A stretch of DNA of 64,000 bases from positions 38,687-102,686 of IMG/VR virus record IMGVR_UViG_3300032268_000887; one strand, 5' to 3'. How positions within the stretch are numbered: the stretch's first letter is position 1; every line of letters begins with the position of its first letter. The DNA comes from a virus. Below, in pieces: positions 28,074 through 36,694 of the stretch. The translations under genes were made by a program, and so were the position numbers. Under the pieces are notes generated by a model. That model was not told the DNA's origin. It worked only from the letters and a program-made list of their open reading frames with translations, and did not search any database.

Positions 28074-28754
28074 CTAATTTAGATTTTCATAATCTAAACC
28101 CATGCCAATGCCAAACCCTGCTCTCTTGGCTTTATCGCCTGTATAGGTAAGAATGTCAGTATCTTGTCTTCCACCATTAAATACTTTATTTTTTAACTTA
28201 GTCCAGGCATCTTCTTCTTTTGGTTTATTTTTATCTAAATCAATTCCCTGAATAGCAGCAAGGAATTTCCTCTCTTCGTTGTCTACCTCTCTTTTTGATT
28301 GAAGGATGGCCATTAGTTCTGGCATAGATATCGAAGTTTCTAGTTCATTGTAGTCTTTCCATATTCCCAGCAAAAATGCTTCTGACTCTAATTTCACTAA
28401 ATCTAGATCTGCCCAAACTGACTTGTCTTCTATGATGTCTTTTGCTGTAGGCTCTTTTGACTTTTTGCTAATTTTAATACCTGCTGCTACATCTAATATT
28501 TCAAATATTGTTGGCATATCAAAATTATCCTCTACATCTTTTTTATTTTTGGACCACTCAGGATAAAATTGTTTCATACAAATTCTAATGCATTCTGTTA
28601 GAATGTCTGTAGCCTCTTCGTCAGTATTTGTATTTTTTACAGATTGAAAAGTTTCCATAAATTCTCTTAAATATTTAATTTTTAAAGGGCTAATTTCAAT
28701 CTCAAAATCGTCAACAGTATATACATTTTTAATATCATAAACAGTGCTTGCCAT
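28074..28754 (-). CDS. long tail assembly chaperone (GT-like)
   Basis: A 226-residue protein: residues 1-105 are the chaperone domain shared with the next gene, and residues 115-226 are an extra domain ending in AGFGIGMGLDYENLN. That C-terminal ending resembles the long, frameshifted form of tail assembly chaperones in actinobacteriophages (from memory). Here it is encoded in one frame without an evident slippery site. Its start lies six bases after TATAAT, just behind the terminator of the tail tube gene. Confidence 0.75.
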   Translation of the reverse strand: MASTVYDIKNVYTVDDFEIEISPLKIKYLREFMETFQSVKNTNTDEEATDILTECIRICMKQFYPEWSKNKKDVEDNFDMPTIFEILDVAAGIKISKKSKEPTAKDIIEDKSVWADLDLVKLESEAFLLGIWKDYNELETSISMPELMAILQSKREVDNEERKFLAAIQGIDLDKNKPKEEDAWTKLKNKVFNGGRQDTDILTYTGDKAKRAGFGIGMGLDYENLN

Positions 28755-28760
28755 TATTCC

Positions 28761-28766
28761 ATTATA
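28761..28766 (-). promoter_or_regulatory. -10 box for leaderless chaperone gene
   Basis: TATAAT on the minus strand, six bases before the ATG at 28754 and directly after the U-tract of the upstream terminator. Confidence 0.6.
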
Positions 28767-28768
28767 TC

Positions 28769-28801
28769 AAAAAAAAGACCCACCAGTTTGACTAGTGGGC
28801 C
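28769..28801 (-). terminator. Rho-independent terminator after tail tube gene
   Basis: On the minus strand a hairpin with arms GGCCCACTAG and CTGGTGGGTC (five-base loop) is followed by eight T. It would end the abundant tail tube transcript. Confidence 0.85.
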
Positions 28802-28823
28802 CTTCTTTTCTTTATTAAGTTTT

Positions 28824-29468
28824 TTATGAACCTTGAACTGTACGGTCAATAATTTTTCCGTAAGATCCTGTTGCATCTTCTGGTAGAAGACGGAAAGTAA
28901 CATCAAACATTGTTGCTGTGTCACGCTTTGCTGATACTGTAACATTTTCGATAGAAAGTGCACGGTATGCAACATAAACACGCTCAACGCTAGATGAATC
29001 TTCACAATCACCTGTTCCTGGACCTACTGCAATCAAAGCACGCTCTACTGGACATTCACCAATTTCGCCAGAAGCGAGATTAAGTGTGCGTCCTGCAGAT
29101 GATGATTTGGTGCCTGAAAGATCGTCGCCTTGTCCTGCGATTGAGAACAATAGATTTTCTAAAGTTGCCTCTGCAAAAGAAGTAGCAAGTGTTACCTGCA
29201 TACCTTGTTTGTAAAGTTTTGCAACGTCAAGAATTTGGTCTACTTGAACTTCGCCGAAATCAGGTTGGAATGTGATTTCAATACCATTACTTGTATATCC
29301 TACGTTTTCAATTCCGCCAGCGATATTAGCGCTATTAGATAGAGTCGTTTTGTAAGACTCAGTTGTAACGAAAGCAGGGACAGTTCCTGGTGTTAATGTA
29401 CTATCTGCTGTAAACAGTGCAGCAGCGCCAACGATAATATCGCTAGATGTACCTCTTGTATATGCCAT
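28824..29468 (-). CDS. major tail (tube) protein
   Basis: A 214-residue protein, beta-rich with a regular GT/ST-rich N-terminus (TRGTSSDIIVGAAALF) and Glu/Val alternation typical of tail tube subunits. It is encoded between the tail completion gene and the chaperone genes, the standard place. Codon use looks more regular than in its neighbours (many GCA, ACA, GGT), suggesting high expression. AGAGGTGA precedes the ATG, TATAAT is at 29522-29527, and a strong terminator follows. Confidence 0.85.
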   Translation of the reverse strand: MAYTRGTSSDIIVGAAALFTADSTLTPGTVPAFVTTESYKTTLSNSANIAGGIENVGYTSNGIEITFQPDFGEVQVDQILDVAKLYKQGMQVTLATSFAEATLENLLFSIAGQGDDLSGTKSSSAGRTLNLASGEIGECPVERALIAVGPGTGDCEDSSSVERVYVAYRALSIENVTVSAKRDTATMFDVTFRLLPEDATGSYGKIIDRTVQGS

Positions 29469-29537
29469 TTATTCACCTCTTTTTGTGGTTAGTATATGGA
29501 CGATTTGTTTCCTCATCCATAATTATACAGCCTTTTA

Positions 29538-30149
29538 TTATGATTCTTCTTGTGGCCATTGTGGATGTAATGGCCTATCAAACTCAAGAAAGTCTATATT
29601 GTCTTTTAAATGATAATCGTATTCTACTATGTACTTATGAACGCTTCCTCTTTTGTACCCGTCTAATTCAACTAGGTCTCGAGACTCGTCTGCTTGAAAG
29701 ACCCTGATGCTTCTAAAAAATACTTTCATGGGTAACTCTTTTGCAACAAGTCTTGTTTTGTTATCGGTCATCCATTTATTTAAATCTTGAGCAGAGTAGT
29801 CTTCTCGATCTAGGACCGCTAGCATTACATTTCCAATATTGTTGCAACTTTTGATAGATCCATAGACTGTGTATAAAACCTGCTCTCTCTTCCCTATTGG
29901 AAAAGCGCTAGATCTTAGGCGCATCATTCGGTCATAAAATAAAACAGCAGGAATTTCGTCATTTGCCGATGTCTGTAAATTTTGATAAATGTCTGAAATA
30001 TTAACTGCTTGTGCTGCAGGAAAAAATGGAATTATGCCATTAATGGACTCTGCCATATTTATGTCTTCATTATATTTAATAAATTGTTCATGCAAATATT
30101 CATTAATATATGATGCTGGAAAATCAAAGGTTGCTCTTGCGGATGCCAT
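29538..30149 (-). CDS. tail completion/terminator protein
   Basis: A 203-residue protein between connector genes and the tail tube gene, where tail terminator proteins lie. It has mixed alpha/beta character with a central Tyr-Gly-Ser-Ile-Lys strand and an aromatic C-terminus (HPQWPQEES). No recognisable motif fixes the family, so the role is assigned by gene order. It begins four bases after the previous gene's stop. Confidence 0.65.
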   Translation of the reverse strand: MASARATFDFPASYINEYLHEQFIKYNEDINMAESINGIIPFFPAAQAVNISDIYQNLQTSANDEIPAVLFYDRMMRLRSSAFPIGKREQVLYTVYGSIKSCNNIGNVMLAVLDREDYSAQDLNKWMTDNKTRLVAKELPMKVFFRSIRVFQADESRDLVELDGYKRGSVHKYIVEYDYHLKDNIDFLEFDRPLHPQWPQEES

Positions 30150-30153
30150 GTTA

Positions 30154-30831
30154 CTATTCTACCTCAACTTTTGCATTAACCATCCATTTAAATCCTGTTG
30201 CTTTGCCTACTGACCTACCGCCTTTAATTCCTGCTGCAAAGTTCTTTTTGTATATCCTAGGATTGTCTAGGTATTGATAAAGACCTGTTGCAGTTAAAAA
30301 TGATTGAGCAAAATATGTATTCATAAATCCATCAAATACCTTTTCATAGGAACCTTTAACTTCTTTTCCTCCAGGAAAATTATTGACTATTGTTTTTTTA
30401 GTAAACACTGTTACTCCGTCATCTTCAAATACAAGAACATTACTATTTTTTGGCTTTATGACAACCGGAATTCCTTCTTCCATAATTTTTGCTTTATTGT
30501 AAAATGGTTCATAAGATCCAGATTGAATGGATCTAGATTGTCTAAATTTTGAATCAATTGATATTCCTAGACTTGTTACCTTATACTCAATATCAAATAA
30601 TCTTTGCCCTCTATTCCCTGTTTGGTACCATTCATATACGTGGTGCAATGCTTGTGGGTTACCTCTTGCCATAGCGTCTATGTATAATTTTAATCCCTCA
30701 ATAGTTCCCCTTGCAAGATTATCTAAAAATATTTTTTTGCCATCTTCGGCTCCTTCTAAAAACCCAAAAGAGTAGTCAACCATATTGTCTAATTGTTTTT
30801 GAAAAAGTTTAGTATTTAATCTAACTAACAT
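30154..30831 (-). CDS. neck/head-tail joining protein
   Basis: A 225-residue protein in the connector series. It has amphipathic helices near the N-terminus (TKLFQKQLDNMVDYSFGFL) reminiscent of HK97 gp10-like neck proteins. I place the start at ATG 30831, which overlaps the upstream stop as TAATG; a TTG at 30867 would extend it by 12 residues into the upstream gene. The role is inferred from order. Confidence 0.65.
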   Translation of the reverse strand: MLVRLNTKLFQKQLDNMVDYSFGFLEGAEDGKKIFLDNLARGTIEGLKLYIDAMARGNPQALHHVYEWYQTGNRGQRLFDIEYKVTSLGISIDSKFRQSRSIQSGSYEPFYNKAKIMEEGIPVVIKPKNSNVLVFEDDGVTVFTKKTIVNNFPGGKEVKGSYEKVFDGFMNTYFAQSFLTATGLYQYLDNPRIYKKNFAAGIKGGRSVGKATGFKWMVNAKVEVE

Positions 30832-31277
30832 TAATCTACCGACGCTTGGCTTTCGGTACGTCTCCAAACCATCTGATATGACTCTACGTTTCCAAAAGGG
30901 CCGACAAAAGGCTGTATTGTTGCAATTTCATAGATTGTACCTTTTCCAGAACGAATACCAGATGTTTCTTTATATATCATATTTCCATGCATATCTCTTA
31001 CGTTTGTAATCAATATGTCAGTAATTGCATATGGCTTATCAAGAGATGAAATTCTTAGATCTGTTGATGATCTTGCAATTAACTTATTGTTAAGTTGAGA
31101 AATCATTTTTGGATCTAATTCTTCAATATTTTTTCTAGTAGAAGGGGCAGCATTGCAGGCAATTGTTCTATCGACTAGCCATTCTTTTTTTATTTCTCCA
31201 TAACCACCTTGGGTAGATATTGCATAATAAATATCTGCACACATCGGATGTATAAAGTCATTTGGTTCGCATAACAT
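30831..31277 (-). CDS. head closure (connector) protein
   Basis: A 148-residue protein of the connector series, with a beta-rich C-terminal part (GTIYEIATIQPFVGPFGNV) as in head-closure proteins that gate DNA at the neck. It overlaps both neighbours by one base and is thus translationally coupled in the morphogenesis operon. Role assigned by order. Confidence 0.65.
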   Translation of the reverse strand: MLCEPNDFIHPMCADIYYAISTQGGYGEIKKEWLVDRTIACNAAPSTRKNIEELDPKMISQLNNKLIARSSTDLRISSLDKPYAITDILITNVRDMHGNMIYKETSGIRSGKGTIYEIATIQPFVGPFGNVESYQMVWRRTESQASVD

Positions 31278-32185
31278 TAAACTACACCTGGTCTGACAAT
31301 ATTGTTTACGTATTTGTCTAAAATTTTATCAACTATCATGTTTCCAGTACCTTCTAAAATTTTCTTGTTAAACTGAATTTTATATTGATCTGTATCATAT
31401 GAAGTAACATATCTCTTGTAGTAATCTAATTTTCCACATTTTAAATCTTCTATTAATAGAGTAGTAGCATATTTTACGTCTTCGGGAACTGTTTTATATC
31501 CTGTATCTAAAACAAAAATATAGTCATATCCTCTTGGAAAGTCTACGATTCTTCCACTTCCAACAGACCCTAAATCTCCATATGCTGGTGGCAACACAAT
31601 TGACCCTTGTTCAACACGGTTATACTGTGAATCAAAATAGCGTTGTACCCCAGAGTTGTCTGCCGTAATATTAAATGAGTATACGTTGTCATCAGGAGTT
31701 TCAAAATCATAAATTAAAATATTATTTTCATATACTTTTAGAATTTTGTTAAATCTTTTCCAAATATTAAAATAATCAGAGCCTTGCCCTACACCTTGAA
31801 TTATTTCTTTTGAATTATAAAAACCACCCTTAACAACTGTATCTATAATTGATCTAGCAATCATCTCTAACTGTGTGTATTCTGATACTTCAGATGCAGT
31901 TGATCCAAGCGAGTTTGGGTTGACGTATGGTCTTTTTATCTCTACTGTATCTTCTACAACAATATTTTCATCTTCGTCTAATACCTGAAACAAAAAATTT
32001 CTATCTAATAATAAATCTGACTGGGAAAATGTATATGTAACTTGAGAACCTGCTGTAGATGTTACGTTTGAACTTTCTAGCACATGGTCCACTAAATCTT
32101 CAACGTAAATTGTATAACTAGTGCTTGCATCTGGAACATCCCATGTGGTTACTTTAGGGTATGTGGGAACTCTTAATATATCCAT
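31277..32185 (-). CDS. head-tail adaptor protein
   Basis: A 302-residue protein, the first connector after the capsid genes. The first 85 residues form a beta-rich, FnIII-like domain (TTWDVPDASTSYTIYVED). The remainder is alpha-helical with a segment (YATTLLIEDLKCGKLDYYKR) that resembles gp6/gp15-like adaptors binding under the portal. It follows the 96-residue gene by a single base. Confidence 0.7.
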   Translation of the reverse strand: MDILRVPTYPKVTTWDVPDASTSYTIYVEDLVDHVLESSNVTSTAGSQVTYTFSQSDLLLDRNFLFQVLDEDENIVVEDTVEIKRPYVNPNSLGSTASEVSEYTQLEMIARSIIDTVVKGGFYNSKEIIQGVGQGSDYFNIWKRFNKILKVYENNILIYDFETPDDNVYSFNITADNSGVQRYFDSQYNRVEQGSIVLPPAYGDLGSVGSGRIVDFPRGYDYIFVLDTGYKTVPEDVKYATTLLIEDLKCGKLDYYKRYVTSYDTDQYKIQFNKKILEGTGNMIVDKILDKYVNNIVRPGVV

Positions 32186-32186
32186 T

Positions 32187-32477
32187 TTATAGACCGTACT
32201 CCTTTGCTACCTCTTCTGGGCTTGCAATTCTAATTCCTGGCCTTGTAAGCCATTTTTCAGCATTAATTTTTTCTACTATATTGTATCCTTTTAATATTTT
32301 TCCAAAACCTGAAGAGTATATGTTTTTGTTAGAATATATGGCTACGTTGTCTTTTATAGGCTTTTCTTTTTTTTCTTTGATTTCTGAGAATGACTCTGAA
32401 GGTGCAGTAACAATACCAAATACATTATCGCTAATTGGTCCAAGGGATTGTATATTTTTTTGTTTAACATCAGACAT
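32187..32477 (-). CDS. hypothetical protein between capsid and adaptor genes
   Basis: A 96-residue protein: a disordered, Lys/Glu-rich N-terminal third, then a compact domain with NVAIYSNKNIYSSGFGKILKG and a helical end (WLTRPGIRIASPEEVAKEYG). I recall similar small proteins at this place in actinobacteriophages; function unknown. It could be a capsid accessory or decoration protein. It has a clear promoter (32495-32500) and AAGGAGG before the ATG. Confidence 0.65.
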   Translation of the reverse strand: MSDVKQKNIQSLGPISDNVFGIVTAPSESFSEIKEKKEKPIKDNVAIYSNKNIYSSGFGKILKGYNIVEKINAEKWLTRPGIRIASPEEVAKEYGL

Positions 32478-32494
32478 AATATCCTCCTTCTTGT

Positions 32495-32500
32495 ATTATA
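32495..32500 (-). promoter_or_regulatory. -10 box after capsid terminator
   Basis: TATAAT on the minus strand just behind the capsid terminator, followed by AAGGAGG and the ATG at 32477. It restarts transcription of the connector genes. Confidence 0.6.
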
Positions 32501-32513
32501 TCATTATAAATAG

Positions 32514-32548
32514 AAAAGGGGGACAAGAGAATTAACTCTCATCCCCCT
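32514..32548 (-). terminator. Rho-independent terminator after capsid gene
   Basis: On the minus strand GGGGGATGAGAG and CTCTTGTCCCCC form a 12-pair stem (two wobble pairs) with a six-base loop, followed by TTTTC. It lies 16 bases after the capsid stop codon. The short T-run suggests partial read-through. Confidence 0.75.
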
Positions 32549-32563
32549 AAAACTGTTTACAGA

Positions 32564-33709
32564 TTAAGAATCTGAAGCAGCGTCAGCGAACGCAATTGCA
32601 TCCTGCTCTTCCCATTGAATACCAAAGCGAACAAATACTGTATATTCTACAGTGTCTTTCTTTGCCTTGTACTCACGGTTAACAGTGATATCACGTTGGA
32701 AACCCCATACACGGTTTGCTGGGAATGTAAGATCTACATAGCCTGCAGGGTAGTAAGGAACTTCTTGAACCGCAACACCAAGAACACGAGTTGTACGTGC
32801 TCCACCGAATGTTTGGCCCATTCCATCTAGGTAGTCTTGACGGTTTGCTTGAGTGCTTCCTGGTACTTGACCAGCAAAAGCCTCTGCAACAGCATCTGCA
32901 AGAGTACCATTATTCTTAACAATACCTTGGAAAGCATCTGTACCAGCATAGAACTTTAGGTTCTGCTTGATAGCACGATACTTACGTGGCATTGCTAGGA
33001 TGATGTCTTGCATAACGCCTGTTGTCCAAGCATTATCTGCTACGGTCACTTCTGACTCGTGAGCATCTCCATCTGTCTTAACCTTATTAACGAAACCATC
33101 CATAATTGAAAGGAATGATCCTGTTGCACCGTCACCATTAATGGCTAGATCTTCAATATCATTACCAAATGCGTTTGTCATAAGACGAACGATGTGGTCT
33201 TCTAATTGTGCACCTTCGATGTTATCTTCTAGTGCTTCTGCTGCAACTTCCCAATCTAGACGAATCTTCTTGGTTGTAAGTTCTACCTTACTGAATGTTG
33301 CTCCTGCGTTAGTGTAGTCACCAACTGCCTGTGAGGCAGCACGGATTACACGCTCACCAACGTTAACTTTTTCAAGTTCCATGGTGTTAGCCTTCATTGT
33401 TACACGACGACCATCTTGTGCAAGTACTGTTGCATCCCAAACATAGTCAATAAAACGACGTGCTTGTTCTGGACGAAGAATACCGCTTCCGACATCACCT
33501 GAAGGGTTTACTGCGTTTGCGCCTGTTGTTACGCCTGCTAGTGCAACTGGAATATTTCCAAGTTCGCCACCATCGCCGTAATTTCCTGGTACGTTTGTTC
33601 CTGCGTCTGAACCTGATGCGAATGCACCCTGACCTTGGTAAAGGCCTGGAGTTGTTCCGCCAAGTTGTCCGCTTGTACCTGGTTGATTTTTCTTAATTTC
33701 TTCCGACAT
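32564..33709 (-). CDS. major capsid protein (HK97 fold)
   Basis: A 381-residue shell protein. A Gly/Gln-rich N-terminal arm (about residues 1-70) precedes the E-loop and P-domain region (RRVTMKANTMELEKVNVGER, then KIRLDWEVAAEALEDNIEG). The core ends with VEYTVFVRFGIQWEEQDAIA. This order and the flanking protease and connector genes are typical of HK97-type capsids. GGAGGTGTAATA precedes the ATG and a terminator follows, matching a very highly expressed gene. Confidence 0.92.
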   Translation of the reverse strand: MSEEIKKNQPGTSGQLGGTTPGLYQGQGAFASGSDAGTNVPGNYGDGGELGNIPVALAGVTTGANAVNPSGDVGSGILRPEQARRFIDYVWDATVLAQDGRRVTMKANTMELEKVNVGERVIRAASQAVGDYTNAGATFSKVELTTKKIRLDWEVAAEALEDNIEGAQLEDHIVRLMTNAFGNDIEDLAINGDGATGSFLSIMDGFVNKVKTDGDAHESEVTVADNAWTTGVMQDIILAMPRKYRAIKQNLKFYAGTDAFQGIVKNNGTLADAVAEAFAGQVPGSTQANRQDYLDGMGQTFGGARTTRVLGVAVQEVPYYPAGYVDLTFPANRVWGFQRDITVNREYKAKKDTVEYTVFVRFGIQWEEQDAIAFADAASDS

Positions 33710-33729
33710 TATTACACCTCCTAAGTGAT

Positions 33730-34311
33730 TTATCTAAATAGATCGGCTGTTTTGAGGAAACGTCCGCCCCATAGGGATTTCTCAACCATTTCTGGTTGTT
33801 CCTGAACAATCTCACCGAGATCGCCAGATTTTCGGAATGCTGTATCTGCTTCAACAGCATCTACACGCTTTCCAAATTCATTAAACTCGTCTTTTGCTGC
33901 GGTAACATCTTGTGATACTGCATCAATTGACTTTGTAATTGCATTAACCTGCTCTTGTAGAGACTTAACGGTTGCAACTAGATCGCTAAAGGCTGATGTG
34001 AGAGTATTGTTGATTTCTGTAACTGCTTCTGCAATTACTACATCAGACTTAGATACTTCTTCAGTCTTAACTTCAGAAACTACCTCTTCAGACTTAATAA
34101 CTTCTGAAACTGTTGGCTCTTCTGCCTTAGTTACTTCTGCTACCACAGCCTGCTCAGTTGTTAAAATTGTTTCTGCTACAACATCTTCTGATTTTGTAAC
34201 TTCAGCAACTTCAACTACGGCATCTTCTTGTGGAGCGACCTGAACATCTTCAACAGTAGCAATAGATTTCTCAACAATTTCTGTTGCTTCTTTTTTTGTT
34301 GTTTTTGCCAT
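33730..34311 (-). CDS. nested scaffold protein (internal start)
   Basis: An in-frame start at codon 252 of the protease gene (ATG 34311) would give a 193-residue scaffold protein. AAGGAGG lies eight bases upstream (34320-34326), as strong as any binding site in the window and unnecessary inside a coding region. The product has an acidic Val/Glu/Lys stretch and a coiled coil but no protease residues. Phage lambda makes its Nu3 scaffold the same way inside gene C. Seen: the site and frame; inferred: its use. Confidence 0.6.
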   Translation of the reverse strand: MAKTTKKEATEIVEKSIATVEDVQVAPQEDAVVEVAEVTKSEDVVAETILTTEQAVVAEVTKAEEPTVSEVIKSEEVVSEVKTEEVSKSDVVIAEAVTEINNTLTSAFSDLVATVKSLQEQVNAITKSIDAVSQDVTAAKDEFNEFGKRVDAVEADTAFRKSGDLGEIVQEQPEMVEKSLWGGRFLKTADLFR

Positions 34312-35064
34312 AGGATTTTCCTCCTTGTCTATCTTAGAAATACTTGTGCCATTGGCACTTTCAACTAAGAACTTGATCATGCTTGTTTTCTCGTTGTCTG
34401 TTTTTTCAACGAAACCTATATTTTGCATCTGAACACCAGAGGTAGGGCTTAATTCGGATTCGTTTTCTGAAACCATAACAATTCCAGATTCTTTGTCCCA
34501 AAAAACATTTTCAATTATTGTGTCCATGCCTTTTATAATATCTACACCATCTACTTTTTCTACAGAAACAATATTTGCAAATTGATTTGCTGGACTATCA
34601 ACTAATGATAATTCTACTAAATCATAATCTTTAATAACTCTAATTTGTTTTTGTACCTGGTCGTCATATGCTTCGTCCCATTTATTCATTTTTCCACCTA
34701 TTGAAAATCCTGTGTATGTTCCATCTAAAACTTTTTCCCATGCATTCTGTGCACCTTTTGAAATGTATGCAGAAACCAAAACGCCGTTATACATTTTTTC
34801 TGATTTTGTATCATAATATTTATCTTCTTTAAATGAAACCATTTTGCCAACAGCGGATGGTTGATGCATTTCACGAATGTTTCCACGGAATTTTTTAAAT
34901 GCTTTTAGACTTGCTTCTGTTGTAACAATGTCATCTTGTTTATCAACGTTATCTAATGTAGCAAAACCTGAAACTGTGCGTCTTTCTTTATCTACCTTAC
35001 TAAAAGGCATTGAAAGTCGAAGTTGCTCGCCCTCAGTGTTCCACTGGGCCTTAGTTATAATCAT
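33730..35064 (-). CDS. prohead protease with C-terminal scaffold domain
   Basis: A 444-residue capsid maturation protease. Residues 1-190 form an XkdF/S78-like protease: FSKVDKERRTVSGFA strand pair, MHQPSAVGK (candidate catalytic His70) and GFSIGGK (candidate Ser). Residues 240-444 are Val/Glu/Lys-rich and then coiled-coil (SLQEQVNAITKSIDAVSQDV), typical of scaffold. A strong internal binding site and ATG at 34311 would yield the scaffold alone. The start at 35064 follows a TATACT box by ten bases. Confidence 0.88.
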   Translation of the reverse strand: MIITKAQWNTEGEQLRLSMPFSKVDKERRTVSGFATLDNVDKQDDIVTTEASLKAFKKFRGNIREMHQPSAVGKMVSFKEDKYYDTKSEKMYNGVLVSAYISKGAQNAWEKVLDGTYTGFSIGGKMNKWDEAYDDQVQKQIRVIKDYDLVELSLVDSPANQFANIVSVEKVDGVDIIKGMDTIIENVFWDKESGIVMVSENESELSPTSGVQMQNIGFVEKTDNEKTSMIKFLVESANGTSISKIDKEENPMAKTTKKEATEIVEKSIATVEDVQVAPQEDAVVEVAEVTKSEDVVAETILTTEQAVVAEVTKAEEPTVSEVIKSEEVVSEVKTEEVSKSDVVIAEAVTEINNTLTSAFSDLVATVKSLQEQVNAITKSIDAVSQDVTAAKDEFNEFGKRVDAVEADTAFRKSGDLGEIVQEQPEMVEKSLWGGRFLKTADLFR

Positions 35065-35074
35065 CTTACCATAT

Positions 35075-35104
35075 AGTATAGGGCACTTTTTTACAATATC
35101 TCAA
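35075..35104 (-). promoter_or_regulatory. promoter for protease-scaffold-capsid genes
   Basis: On the minus strand TTGAGA (35099-35104), 18 bases, then TATACT (35075-35080). The -10 ends ten bases before the ATG at 35064, leaving almost no leader. Confidence 0.6.
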
Positions 35105-36694
35105 TTATTGAGACGCTCTGCCAGAACCTTTTGGATTCCTGCCAGAAACTGTTGCTACCCCGTCAGATTGATTATTTGTTCTTTCAGAATCTCTTTGTCG
35201 ATCTGCAGTATCGTTTGCTGCGTCTTGTGGTTTTAATTGAAACGGCTCGTCTCCATGGGCTACCTGTGGCAATCCCAATTTTTGCCTTGCCTCATTAGGA
35301 AGCATAACCTGAGTTTTAACATACCTCTCAAGAATTTGAGATTGAGCGATTTCGTCTGTGAGTGTTAACTCATTAAACTTAAATTCTAAGATGTCAGTTT
35401 TTTCACGAATAACTTTATTGATCATTTTTTCTATTTGACGTTGTGCTGGTCTTGCAACCTGCTCTTTAAATGTACGATCTTGTGATAGGGCTGCTGCTAT
35501 TGCTGAAGAATCAGATCCTCCTAATTTTGATAGTGGAACTTGGTGAGCAATTAAAATATCATCACGATTTTGTTTTCTATATTCTTTAAAAGATCCATCC
35601 TGAATTCCATTTTCAATTGGTTCCATTTTAAATTCAACTTTGTTATTATCACTGTCTCCAGGAAGAGGAATATACAGCGTTCTGTGAGACTGTCCTTTTA
35701 AGTTTGTCTGCAAAAATCTAAACATCTTATCTTCAGCATCTGAAGAAAGTTTTGCTCCTTTTAATGTAACAACATATCTTGGAACAGCCTTGTTAGAAAA
35801 ATAATCTATATTGTATTGAGATGCTAACTGATCTCCATGCAGTGAAGATATAGCAGAGATAATATCTGGTACTCCATAAAATGTGTTTAATGGAGAGTAT
35901 TGCTTTAGGTGAATAATTTCATTTGGACGATTGTCTAGTGTAACTGGGTTGTAATTTTTAGCCCCAAAATTTCTAAAATAAACCACTTTATTTGCAATAA
36001 TTTGAACAAAGCCATCACGCATGCGACGCACACGCATTGTTGTTGCAGGAATGTGTCCAACATACCCAATTTCTCCTCTTGTGGTTCTTCCAATTTCTAG
36101 GTAACCATTTCCAGTTGCCTGAACGTCTGTATAAACTTTTTCCATAGTTGTTGTAAATGAATCATCTGTGTTTAAACTTTCCAGCCAGTCTGTAAGTTCA
36201 ATTTTTGACCTTTCAATTCTTTTGCGAGCACGGTCAGTTGCTGTACTGTCTATAGACGATTCTAGTTTTAGCATTGTCCTAGGAGAAATTTCAAATGTAT
36301 ATCCAAGTCCTACAATGTTCTCTACTTTTGCATCGATTGCTGCATGATTAGCAAAAGATGTATCATAATAATTTGCTAACTCATAAACGTTCCATGGCGG
36401 GGTAATAACATCAAACAAACCATAGGCATTTCTATATAAAACTCCTGGATTTATTTCTTTTGATTTTGCGCCATCTAACCCAGAACTAATTGCCTTTGCA
36501 TTTTCTATGTAAGCAGGAGATGCCTCGACTTTTGACATTCTTGCTGCACGTCTTTTAAAGTTATTATCCAAACCAGATAAATTTTTTAGTTCATCCCAAG
36601 TCTTATTAAAGGGATCGCTTTTTTTAAATTCACTATCTGTATCAATTAATTCATCAATGCTTGCCCCAATGTTGTACTGTGTCTCTTCGCTCAT
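35105..36694 (-). CDS. portal protein
   Basis: A 529-residue portal, the dodecameric ring through which DNA is packaged and ejected. Visible features are the N-terminal helical clip (TPPWNVYELANYYDTSFANH), the wing with GNGYLEIGRT, IIHLKQYSPLNTFYGVPDII and the C-terminal crown helix rich in Gln/Asp/Arg. This matches SPP1/HK97-like portal layout. The ATG at 36694 overlaps the upstream stop (TAATG); a GTG at 36712 would add six residues. No terminase gene precedes it, which is unusual. Confidence 0.88.
   Translation of the reverse strand: MSEETQYNIGASIDELIDTDSEFKKSDPFNKTWDELKNLSGLDNNFKRRAARMSKVEASPAYIENAKAISSGLDGAKSKEINPGVLYRNAYGLFDVITPPWNVYELANYYDTSFANHAAIDAKVENIVGLGYTFEISPRTMLKLESSIDSTATDRARKRIERSKIELTDWLESLNTDDSFTTTMEKVYTDVQATGNGYLEIGRTTRGEIGYVGHIPATTMRVRRMRDGFVQIIANKVVYFRNFGAKNYNPVTLDNRPNEIIHLKQYSPLNTFYGVPDIISAISSLHGDQLASQYNIDYFSNKAVPRYVVTLKGAKLSSDAEDKMFRFLQTNLKGQSHRTLYIPLPGDSDNNKVEFKMEPIENGIQDGSFKEYRKQNRDDILIAHQVPLSKLGGSDSSAIAAALSQDRTFKEQVARPAQRQIEKMINKVIREKTDILEFKFNELTLTDEIAQSQILERYVKTQVMLPNEARQKLGLPQVAHGDEPFQLKPQDAANDTADRQRDSERTNNQSDGVATVSGRNPKGSGRASQ

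Noticed and set aside
29469-29520. 15-codon ATG frame upstream of the tail tube gene
   Set aside because: It starts too close to the -10 box and has no binding site; likely chance within the leader.
33998-34243. Thr/Ser/Val-rich plus-strand frame
   Set aside because: Shadow of the Val/Glu/Lys-rich scaffold domain on the other strand.
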